Origin: Flavobacteriales bacterium
Lineage (GTDB): Bacteria; Bacteroidota; Bacteroidia; Flavobacteriales_D; CAJJDF01
Length of the DNA stretch: 64,000 nt
Assembly: GCA_018609055.1 (NCBI GenBank)
Contig: JABAYJ010000004.1
Coordinates: 62,001-126,000, forward strand
Direction of reading: 5' to 3'
Shown: positions 43,033 to 51,249 of the stretch, in pieces
Layout: each line of letters begins with the position of its first letter
How positions within the stretch are numbered: position 1 is the stretch's first letter
The notes under the pieces: generated by a model
Database searches by the model: none
What the model saw: the letters and a program-made list of their open reading frames with translations, nothing else
What the model was told of the DNA's origin: nothing
Translations under genes and position numbers: made by a program

Positions 43033-43069
43033 TAATTTTGTTTAACTTTATGCTAAATAAGTTAAACAA
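43033..43069 (+). promoter_or_regulatory. Promoter with overlapping inverted-repeat operator candidate
   Basis: TAATTTTG (43033-43040) overlaps TTGTTTAACTT-N10-AAGTTAAACAA (43038-43048 / 43059-43069), immediately before ATG 43071. Confidence 0.6.
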
Positions 43070-43070
43070 T

Positions 43071-43766
43071 ATGAAAAACTACTTAATTATTGGAGGTTCC
43101 TCGGGAATCGGAAAAGCATTGACAGAGCAAATGGCTCTTGAAGGAGAAGTGTATGCTACTTTCAACAAAAACGAAACTGAGAGCTCAATAGCTAGCGTAA
43201 GTTATTATCACTTGGATGTAACAGCAGATGAACTAGAATTTGAAGATTTACCAGACGAAATTCATGGAGTTGCATATTGCCCAGGAAGCATTAACCTAAT
43301 GCCTTTCAAAAGAATAAAACCTGCACAATTTGCCGAGGACTTTGAACTACAAGTTAATGGAGCAGTGAAAGTGATACAAAAAGTATTGCCAAACCTAAAA
43401 GCAGCCGGAAACTCTTCTATCCTATTTTTCTCGACTGTTGCCGTACAAAACGGATTCAACTTTCATGCACAAGTTGCAGCTTCCAAAGGAGCGATTGAAG
43501 GTCTTACTCGTTCATTAGCTGCAGAGTTTGCTCCAACTATCAGAGTAAATGCTATAGCTCCTTCTTTAACCGACACACCACTTGCAGGAAAGTTATTGAG
43601 TACTGACGAAAAGAAGGAAGCAAATGCACAAAGGCACCCTTTAAAAACAATTGGTAATCCAGAAAACATTGCTCAATTAGGAGCGTTTTTATTATCAGAA
43701 AAATCGGCTTGGATTACAGGACAAATAATTCATGCAGATGGAGGAATGTCTTCAGTAAAAGGATAA
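43071..43766 (+). CDS. SDR family oxidoreductase
   Basis: MKNYLIIGGSSGIGKALTEQ; C-terminal ITGQIIHADGGMSSV; start moved from 43038 because that lies in the promoter/operator. Confidence 0.92.
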   Translation: MKNYLIIGGSSGIGKALTEQMALEGEVYATFNKNETESSIASVSYYHLDVTADELEFEDLPDEIHGVAYCPGSINLMPFKRIKPAQFAEDFELQVNGAVKVIQKVLPNLKAAGNSSILFFSTVAVQNGFNFHAQVAASKGAIEGLTRSLAAEFAPTIRVNAIAPSLTDTPLAGKLLSTDEKKEANAQRHPLKTIGNPENIAQLGAFLLSEKSAWITGQIIHADGGMSSVKG

Positions 43767-43788
43767 CAAATAAACACAACATTTAACT

Positions 43789-44433
43789 ATGGAAGAAACA
43801 GCAGTAAACCACAGAGAGGCAATTATTACCAGCTATATGCACTATGTGCTAGAGCACGGAAAAAAGCCACATAATGTATTCAAGTTTGCGAAAGAAAATG
43901 AAATGAGCGAAAGCGACTTTTACGCTTATTTCCCAACATTTGAAGAATTAGAAAAAGAAATTTTTTGCGAGTTTTTTACGCAAACTCTTACGCTTCTTGA
44001 AAAGAATGAAGAATACCAAACGTTTGATGCTCAAAATAAATTATTGAGTTTCTACTACACGTTTTTTGAGATTCTTACTAAGAACAGAAGCTATGTGCTA
44101 CAAGCAATAGCTCACGATAAAATGAAAGGATTGGGTGTAACTAAGAGATTAGGAAAACACTTTAAAGAATTCATTCATTCGATTGATATTGAAACGATAA
44201 TTATCCCTGAAGATAGGATTGAAACATTTAAACAAAAAAGTATTGCTGAAGCCTATTGGGGTCAATTCGCATTTATCATAGCGTACTGGAAAAAAGATAC
44301 TTCATCAAGCTTTGAAAAAACAGATGAGTTAATAGAGAAACTAGTTACAACAGGATTTCAATTACAAGATATAAAGCCACTAGAAAGTGTTCTTGATCTA
44401 GGGAAATTTCTTCTTAAAGAATTCAAAAAATAA
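43789..44433 (+). CDS. TetR family transcriptional regulator
   Basis: N-terminal HTH-like KFAKENEMSESDFYAYFPTFEELEKEIF; TetR length and helical C-terminus. Confidence 0.75.
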   Translation: MEETAVNHREAIITSYMHYVLEHGKKPHNVFKFAKENEMSESDFYAYFPTFEELEKEIFCEFFTQTLTLLEKNEEYQTFDAQNKLLSFYYTFFEILTKNRSYVLQAIAHDKMKGLGVTKRLGKHFKEFIHSIDIETIIIPEDRIETFKQKSIAEAYWGQFAFIIAYWKKDTSSSFEKTDELIEKLVTTGFQLQDIKPLESVLDLGKFLLKEFKK

Positions 44434-44439
44434 AGAAAT

Positions 44440-45741
44440 ATGGAAACTATTGACAGCATTCCTATATCTAAAATAAGACGAGCAAGCAAACTTGTTGGAA
44501 CAGGAGCAAAAGTTGGAGTGAACTATTTAAAGTATTACGGAAGTAAGCTTGTTAAAACAGAAGAAGACGCCAGAGAACAACTAAATAAGGATAATGCAGA
44601 AGATATATACAATAGCCTAAAACAACTAAAAGGAAGCGCCTTGAAAGTTGCACAAATGCTAAGTATGGAAAAATCCATAATGCCAGCTGCTTATGTCGAA
44701 AAATTCTCTCTGTCACAATTTTCAGTTCCACCACTTTCACCACCTTTGGTAATCAAAACTTTTAAAAAGTACTTTGGCAAAACACCAAATGAAGTTTTTG
44801 ACGAGTTTAATTCTGAATCTACTAATGCAGCAAGCATAGGTCAAGTTCACAAAGCTAAAAAGGATGGTCAGGAATTAGCAGTAAAAATTCAATATCCAGG
44901 TGTATCCCAAAGTATAAGTTCAGATCTTAAATTAGTAAAACCAGTTGCTTTAAGAATTCTTAATATTTCAGCAAAGGACTCTACCAAGTATTTTCAGGAA
45001 GTGGAAGATAAACTAATGGAGGAAACTAATTATCTACTTGAATTAGAATCGAGTAAAGAAATTTCTGAAGCATGTAAAAATATTCCAAACCTTTTGTTTC
45101 CTAAATATTATTCTGAATTTTCTTCGGAAATGATAATAACAATGGATTGGATGACAGGAAAGCATTTGTCAGAATATACTACAACACCTGAAAGCGGAAA
45201 AAAGATAGGACAAGCCCTTTGGGATTTTTATATGTATCAAATGCATGTTTTGAAAAAAGTACATGCAGATCCGCATCCAGGAAACTTCTTAGTTTCTGAG
45301 ATGGAAGAGCTAATTGCACTAGATTTTGGGTGCATGAAAATTATACCCGAAGACTTTCATGTTCCTTATTTTGAACTTATTAAGAAAGATACATTAGCTA
45401 ACAAAGAACTATTTGAAGCTAAAATGTATGAATTAGAAATATTGAAAGAAACAGATACTAAGGAAGAAGTAGAATTTTTCTCACAGATGTTTCATGAATT
45501 ATTGAGTTGGTTTGCTAAACCATTCCACGAAGAAACCTTTGACTTTAGTAACGAAGTGTTTTTTAATAAGATTGGGGAATTAGGAGAACAATACACTAAG
45601 AATACAGAACTGAGAAAAATGGATGCAAACAGAGGCTCCAAACATTTCATCTATGTTAACAGAACATTTTTTGGGCTTTATAGCCTAATGAATATGTTAC
45701 AAGCATCTGATATTAAAATAAACAACTACAAAAACTTATAA
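44440..45741 (+). CDS. ABC1/UbiB/ADCK atypical kinase family protein
   Basis: LKGSALKVAQMLSME (KxGQ-like), AASIGQVHKAKKDGQELAVKIQYPGV, KVHADPHPGNFLV, ALDFGCMK. Confidence 0.93.
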   Translation: METIDSIPISKIRRASKLVGTGAKVGVNYLKYYGSKLVKTEEDAREQLNKDNAEDIYNSLKQLKGSALKVAQMLSMEKSIMPAAYVEKFSLSQFSVPPLSPPLVIKTFKKYFGKTPNEVFDEFNSESTNAASIGQVHKAKKDGQELAVKIQYPGVSQSISSDLKLVKPVALRILNISAKDSTKYFQEVEDKLMEETNYLLELESSKEISEACKNIPNLLFPKYYSEFSSEMIITMDWMTGKHLSEYTTTPESGKKIGQALWDFYMYQMHVLKKVHADPHPGNFLVSEMEELIALDFGCMKIIPEDFHVPYFELIKKDTLANKELFEAKMYELEILKETDTKEEVEFFSQMFHELLSWFAKPFHEETFDFSNEVFFNKIGELGEQYTKNTELRKMDANRGSKHFIYVNRTFFGLYSLMNMLQASDIKINNYKNL

Positions 45742-45743
45742 CC

Positions 45744-45911
45744 ATGTTTGGATTATTTAAAAAGAAAACTGAAGCAGATAAACTTCAAGAGGAATACGCA
45801 AAATTGATGAAAGACGCTTTTGATTTATCGAAAACAAATAGAACAAAGAGTGACGAAAAAACTGCAGAAGCAGAAGAGGTTTTAAAGAAAATTGAAGAAC
45901 TGAAAAACTAA
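45744..45911 (+). CDS. Small Lacal_2735-like family protein (55 aa)
   Basis: MFGLFKKKTEADKLQEEYAKLMKDAFDLSKTNRTKSDEKTAEAEEVLKKIEELKN; not in supplied track. Confidence 0.8.
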   Translation: MFGLFKKKTEADKLQEEYAKLMKDAFDLSKTNRTKSDEKTAEAEEVLKKIEELKN

Positions 45912-45914
45912 TTA

Positions 45915-46385
45915 ATGGCATTTTACCAATACATACAAGAACAAAAAGTACCGGCAACTATGGAAGAGGTTTGGGATTTTATTTCTTCGCCAAAAAACTT
46001 GAAGGAGATTACCCCCGAATATATGGGTTTTGATATTACCTCTAAAGACAGTGATAAAAAAATGTATCCTGGTATGATTATTACTTACGTAGTAAAACCA
46101 CTTTTGGGAATTAAAACTCCCTGGATGACGGAAATTACTCAAGTGCAAGACATGGAGTTTTTTATTGATGAACAAAGGGTTGGTCCATACAAAATGTGGC
46201 ACCATCAGCACTTTATTGAACCAACAGAAGGAGGAGTTTTAATGAAAGATATTGTTACCTATATTCCACCCCTGGGATTTTTAGGCGCTATTGCAAACAC
46301 TCTTTTTATTAAGAAAAAATTGAATGAGATTTTTGATTACAGAACAATTGCTTTGGAGAAAAAGTATGGGAAGTTTGGAGGATAG
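45915..46385 (+). CDS. SRPBCC family protein
   Basis: QEQKVPATMEEVWDFISSPKNLKEITPEYMGF; typical SRPBCC pattern. Confidence 0.88.
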   Translation: MAFYQYIQEQKVPATMEEVWDFISSPKNLKEITPEYMGFDITSKDSDKKMYPGMIITYVVKPLLGIKTPWMTEITQVQDMEFFIDEQRVGPYKMWHHQHFIEPTEGGVLMKDIVTYIPPLGFLGAIANTLFIKKKLNEIFDYRTIALEKKYGKFGG

Positions 46386-46615
46386 TTCACAATACATCCC
46401 TGTGAAAAGAGGGACACTTGAACTGACTAGGAATAAGAACAAAGAAAGTAGAGAATAGAACAAAGATTACAGACCTATGAATACAAAAGTCTCATAAAAA
46501 ACGATGAGCGAGTGTCCGTCCGAGTAGTTTTATGAAGTAATTACGGAGTAAAAATGTATCTAAAACAGAACGACCAAGAAAAAAATCCCATTCACCAACT
46601 CCGGCTCACCAAGGG

Positions 46616-46703
46616 AAAGGAGTTTAGGATAAAAATAGAATCAACTTTGTAAAACTTTGCAACTCCTTTGTAAAACTTCCTAGGAATAGATATAAAAGGA
46701 GTT
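46616..46703 (+). repeat. Three-copy alternating inverted repeat AAAGGAGTT / AACTCCTTT / AAAGGAGTT
   Basis: Copies at 46616-46624 (+), 46661-46669 (reverse complement), 46695-46703 (+). Confidence 0.55.
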
Positions 46704-46834
46704 ATTTGACAAGAATAAAATTAATGAAACACTTGTCGTTGCCTAAATCTGTGGGAGGACAAGCAACTTAATCACAAACAAATCCACCTTTACCAATTGA
46801 CAAGTAAAAAACCAACTGATAAGCTAATAACAAC

Positions 46835-47614
46835 ATGAATAATATAGAATATATTGAAAATGAAATTTCTGACTTAAGAAACGAGTTGAAAAATCATCCG
46901 CTTTATAGAAACCTTGAAAACATAGATGATATCAAAGTCTTTATGGAAAACCACGTTTTTGCGGTTTGGGATTTTATGTCGCTTTTGAAAAATTTACAAA
47001 TCAATTTAACAACTACAAGAACTCCTTGGACACCCCCTAAAGATTCAATTTTAGCCCGATTTATAAATGAAATTGTTCATGGGGAAGAGAGTGACATTAA
47101 TGAATTAAATGAACCAAAGAGTCACTTTGAAATGTACTTGGAAGCCATGGGTCAATTGGGTGCTGATGCCCACGAAATTAATTCTTTTATTGATAAAGTT
47201 GAGTCAGGTCGGACCGTTGATCAAGCACTTAACGAAATAAATGTAGACCAGAGAGTAGCTGATTTTGTTAAGTTTACATTCTCTATAATCGACAGTAACC
47301 AACCTCATCTGGTTGCCTCCGCCTTTACATTTGGCCGAGAAGATGTAATTCCCGATATGTTTATAGAAATTCTGAAAAACTCTGACTCAAACAATAAACG
47401 GTACAACAAACTTACCTATTACTTAGAAAGACACATTGAATTAGATGGCGATGAGCATGGACCACTTTCTTTGAAAATGATCTCAGCATTGTGTGAAAAT
47501 GACAAAGTAAAATGGGAAGAAACGTTACTTATAGCGAAACAATCTCTTAGTAAAAGGATAGAGCTTTGGGATGCAATTACCGAACTAATCGAAAAAAAAA
47601 TTTTGTCGAACTAA
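46835..47614 (+). CDS. DUF3050 domain protein (heme-oxygenase-like fold)
   Basis: [35 protein letters not shown] ... [10 protein letters not shown] ... [18 protein letters not shown]. Confidence 0.88.
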   Translation: MNNIEYIENEISDLRNELKNHPLYRNLENIDDIKVFMENHVFAVWDFMSLLKNLQINLTTTRTPWTPPKDSILARFINEIVHGEESDINELNEPKSHFEMYLEAMGQLGADAHEINSFIDKVESGRTVDQALNEINVDQRVADFVKFTFSIIDSNQPHLVASAFTFGREDVIPDMFIEILKNSDSNNKRYNKLTYYLERHIELDGDEHGPLSLKMISALCENDKVKWEETLLIAKQSLSKRIELWDAITELIEKKILSN

Positions 47615-47629
47615 ACTAACAACACATCA

Positions 47630-47911
47630 ATGAAAACAGAACTTTCGGAATTAGACATAAATAGAATAATAGAAATGGCTTGGGAGGACAGAACTCCTTT
47701 TGAAGCCATTGAATTTCAGTTTGGTACACCCGAAGGCGAAGTAATTAAAATAATGCGTAATTCACTAAAACGTAAGAGTTTTAACCTTTGGCGAAAACGA
47801 GTGAATAGCGGAGTGAGTCAAAAGCATTTGAAAAAAAGAAATCCAGACATTGACCGATTTAAATGCACCAGACAAAGAACAATTACTCATAATAAAATAT
47901 CCAAAAGATAA
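47630..47911 (+). CDS. TIGR03643/DUF2805 family protein
   Basis: INRIIEMAWEDRTPFEAIEFQFGTPEGEVIKIMRNSLKRKSFNLWRKRV. Confidence 0.9.
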   Translation: MKTELSELDINRIIEMAWEDRTPFEAIEFQFGTPEGEVIKIMRNSLKRKSFNLWRKRVNSGVSQKHLKKRNPDIDRFKCTRQRTITHNKISKR

Positions 47912-49006
47912 ATGAATTTCCCGACAGATTACGATTCTATACTAAAGCGTATTCAAGAGATTGAACCAGTGGCCTATTGCAAATCACGTAATTTTTTGGA
48001 TGGAAAAGTCACTTATTTGTCCCCTTATATTTCTCGTGGAGTAATTTCTACTAAGCAAGTTTTTGATCATGTAATGACTTTGGGATATAAACCTTACCAG
48101 ATTGAAAAAATGCTTCAAGAATTAGCTTGGAGAGACTATTGGCAACAAATTTGGATAAATAAAGGAATTGAAATTGATCAAGACTTAAGATCTGAACAAA
48201 AAGGAGCCATTCACCAATCAATTTCTATTTCATTATTGCACAGAAGAACTGGTGTAACAGCAATAGATGAAGGTATAGAAACTCTTTATGATACTGGCTA
48301 TATGCACAACCACTTGAGGATGTATACTGCAGCAATAACTTGTAATATTGGCAAAAACCATTGGAGATATCCTGCTCAATGGATGTACTACCACTTACTT
48401 GATGGAGACTGGGCGAGTAATGCACTAAGCTGGCAATGGGTTGCAGGAACAAATAGTAATAAACAATACATTGCTAATCAAGAAAATATAAATAAATACT
48501 GTAAGACTGATGACAAAGACACTTTCTTGGATATTGGATATGATGAGTTAGCTAACATTGCTGTTCCAAAAGAATTAGAAGAAATAACTGATGTTGAACT
48601 AAAAACTAATCTTCCAAAAACCAGCAAAATTGTGTTGAATGAAGAAATTCCAACAGCAATTTATACTTATTACAATTTAGATCCTAATTGGAGAAAAGAA
48701 CAAGAAATGAATCGAATACTATTACTTGAACCTTCATTTTTTAAGAAATATCCTGTTGGTGATAAGTGCATCCAGTTTGTAACTGACTTGATAGAAAACA
48801 TAGAAAACTGCCAGGTATTTATTGGAGAGTTTTTTGACTTTGAAAGTAAATTTAAACCAATACAAGCTTATTTTAAGGAGCATCCTACCAACAATCATTT
48901 TAAAGGAATTGAGGACTCAAGAGATTGGATTTCACCTGATGTACAAGGAGATTTCAAATCTTTTTTTGGGTATTGGAAAAAAGTAAAAAAACAACTGCAG
49001 CTGTGA
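47912..49006 (+). CDS. FAD-binding photolyase/cryptochrome homologue with C-terminal alpha/beta-like segment
   Basis: Starts directly in the FAD domain (GKVTYLSPYISRGVISTKQV, YYHLLDGDWASNALSWQWVAGTNSNKQYIANQ); C-terminus RILLLEPSFFKKYPVGDKCIQF resembles the photolyase N-terminal domain. Confidence 0.88.
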   Translation: MNFPTDYDSILKRIQEIEPVAYCKSRNFLDGKVTYLSPYISRGVISTKQVFDHVMTLGYKPYQIEKMLQELAWRDYWQQIWINKGIEIDQDLRSEQKGAIHQSISISLLHRRTGVTAIDEGIETLYDTGYMHNHLRMYTAAITCNIGKNHWRYPAQWMYYHLLDGDWASNALSWQWVAGTNSNKQYIANQENINKYCKTDDKDTFLDIGYDELANIAVPKELEEITDVELKTNLPKTSKIVLNEEIPTAIYTYYNLDPNWRKEQEMNRILLLEPSFFKKYPVGDKCIQFVTDLIENIENCQVFIGEFFDFESKFKPIQAYFKEHPTNNHFKGIEDSRDWISPDVQGDFKSFFGYWKKVKKQLQL

Positions 49007-50460
49007 GTAACCCTGAGGTGAATATCGTTTGGCTAAAACGTGATTTGCGTACTCAAGATCATGTTCCTCTGAAACTTGCTGAAGATTCGGCACTGCCCTA
49101 CATCATACTTTTTCTTTACGAACCTTCCCTAATCGAATATCCAGATACTTCGGATAGGCACTTGCAATTTTGTTATCATTCAGTAAAACAGATGAATGAA
49201 ACCTTAACAAAAACTAATCAATCGGTTACTGAATGCCATGGAGAAGCAATTGAGATTTTTACTTATTTTACCTCTAATTATTCCGTTCAAAATGTATTTA
49301 GTTATCGCGAAAGCGGAATAAAATTGACTTGGAAAAGAGATAAAGCAATTAAGAAAATCCTAGATTCAAAAGGAATAAATTGGCAACAATCTCAAAGAGA
49401 CAATGTGCTAAGAGGAATAAAAAACAGAGCCAACTGGGACAAAATATGGTACCAAACAATGAATCAAGTTGCTTTGACAAATACCTACTCTCAAAAAGAA
49501 GAGATGACGATAGATCATCCTTTTACTTTTCCTCAAGAATTTAAAAATATACTAGAAAACTATCCTAACTTTTTTCAGCCAGCTGGAGAGAAAAACGGTT
49601 GGAAATACTTACAATCATTCGTTAAAGACCGAGGAAGAAATTACAACCGACACATTTCTAAACCAACAGAAAGTCGACTTTCTTGCGGGCGAATTTCGCC
49701 TTATATTTCTTGGGGAAACCTTTCTGTAAAGCAAGCTTCACAGTTTGTGGTTTCTAACCCAAATTACCGCAGAAACAAACGCCCTTTTGATGGAATGCTC
49801 ACTAGATTAAAATGGCATTGTCATTTTATTCAGAAGTTTGAAGTAGAATGTGAATACGAAACAGATTGCTTAAATCCTGGTTACGAAACAATGGGATACG
49901 CTAACAAACCTGAATTTCTTGAAGCTTGGAAAAATGCCAAAACTGGTTATCCTCTGGTGGATGCATGCATGCGAGCAGTTATCGAAACAGGTTGGATAAA
50001 TTTTAGAATGCGTGCTATGCTCGTTTCCTTTCTTTGTTTTAATTTAGATAACGATTGGCGAAAAGGGGTTTATCATTTAGCTCAGCAATTTTTGGATTAC
50101 GAACCAGGGATTCACTATCCTCAATTCCAGATGCAAGCTGGTACAACAGGGATAAATACGGTAAGAATGTATAATCCTATTAAGCAATCGCAAGACAATG
50201 ATCCTGAGGGGATTTTTATCAAAAAATGGGTGCCAGAGTTGAGAGATTTCCCAGACAGATTTATTCACGAACCTTGGAAAGCAACTGCTATTGATTTAAT
50301 TGATTGTGGAATAACTTTGGGAGAGGATTATCCTCATCCAATTGTTGACTTGAAAGAAACAGCAAAAGTAGCCAGAGCAAAAATTTGGGGACACAGAAAA
50401 ACGAAAGAAGTACGCGAGAATAAACGAAGAATAGTCACTTTACACACTAGAAATAAATAA
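49003..50460 (+). CDS. Deoxyribodipyrimidine photolyase/cryptochrome family protein
   Basis: GTG start overlapping upstream stop (GTGA): MSNPEVNIVWLKRDLRTQDHVPLKLA...; YNPIKQSQDNDPEGIFIKKWVPELRD. Confidence 0.92.
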   Translation: MSNPEVNIVWLKRDLRTQDHVPLKLAEDSALPYIILFLYEPSLIEYPDTSDRHLQFCYHSVKQMNETLTKTNQSVTECHGEAIEIFTYFTSNYSVQNVFSYRESGIKLTWKRDKAIKKILDSKGINWQQSQRDNVLRGIKNRANWDKIWYQTMNQVALTNTYSQKEEMTIDHPFTFPQEFKNILENYPNFFQPAGEKNGWKYLQSFVKDRGRNYNRHISKPTESRLSCGRISPYISWGNLSVKQASQFVVSNPNYRRNKRPFDGMLTRLKWHCHFIQKFEVECEYETDCLNPGYETMGYANKPEFLEAWKNAKTGYPLVDACMRAVIETGWINFRMRAMLVSFLCFNLDNDWRKGVYHLAQQFLDYEPGIHYPQFQMQAGTTGINTVRMYNPIKQSQDNDPEGIFIKKWVPELRDFPDRFIHEPWKATAIDLIDCGITLGEDYPHPIVDLKETAKVARAKIWGHRKTKEVRENKRRIVTLHTRNK

Positions 50461-50463
50461 GAA

Positions 50464-51102
50464 ATGCATCTAACTAAAAAAGACTTAGAAGAGACAGACA
50501 GAGTAAAAAAACTCAACATAATTAACTCTATATCTGGAATTAAACCTGCAAATTTAATTGGAACAGTATCTAAAGATAAATTATCTAATGTGGCCATTTT
50601 CAGCTCTATCGTTCATTTGGGAAGTAATCCTGCATTAATAGGTTTTATTGCTAGGCCAACAGGCGAAGTACCAAGAAACACCTACGATAATATTCTTGAA
50701 AACGGACATTATACAATTAATCATGTTGGAGAAGGCTTTGTCAAAAAAGCCCATTACACTTCAGCAAAGTTTGATACAGATGTATCTGAATTTGATGCAT
50801 GTGGACTTACAGAAGAATATCTATTTGATTTTAAAGCACCTTTTGTAAAAGAAAGCGGAATAAAACTTGGAATGAAATACGTAGAAAGTATGCCAATAGA
50901 AATAAACGGAACTATTCTGGTAATTGGAGAAGTAGAACACGTAATCATCCCTGATGAAGCACTAAACGATAAAGGATATATTGATTTGGCAGAAGCCGAA
51001 GTTACAGGTATATCTGGTTTAAACAGCTACTACAAATTAGAAAAAATCGGTTCTTTTCCTTACGCACGAGTAAGCGAAGTTCCTGATTTTAAAAACAACT
51101 AA
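50464..51102 (+). CDS. Flavin reductase family protein (flavin-dependent oxidoreductase-like)
   Basis: LSNVAIFSSIVHLGSNPALIGFIARPTGEVPRNTYDNILENGHYTINHV. Confidence 0.88.
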   Translation: MHLTKKDLEETDRVKKLNIINSISGIKPANLIGTVSKDKLSNVAIFSSIVHLGSNPALIGFIARPTGEVPRNTYDNILENGHYTINHVGEGFVKKAHYTSAKFDTDVSEFDACGLTEEYLFDFKAPFVKESGIKLGMKYVESMPIEINGTILVIGEVEHVIIPDEALNDKGYIDLAEAEVTGISGLNSYYKLEKIGSFPYARVSEVPDFKNN

Positions 51103-51105
51103 CAT

Positions 51106-51249
51106 TTGAAAAAGCAACATCTCCCAACAAAAATTTGCCTTGTATGCGAAAGACCATTTACTTGGCGCAAGAAATGGGAAAAGGTTTGGGATGAAGTGAA
51201 GTATTGCAGTGAAAAATGCAGAAGAAACAAACCAAAAAAGAATGAGTAA
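51106..51249 (+). CDS. DUF2256 zinc-finger-like protein (47 aa, TTG start)
   Basis: [47 protein letters not shown] with CxxC...CxxxC; overlaps next start (ATGAGTAA); missing from supplied track. Confidence 0.88.
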   Translation: MKKQHLPTKICLVCERPFTWRKKWEKVWDEVKYCSEKCRRNKPKKNE

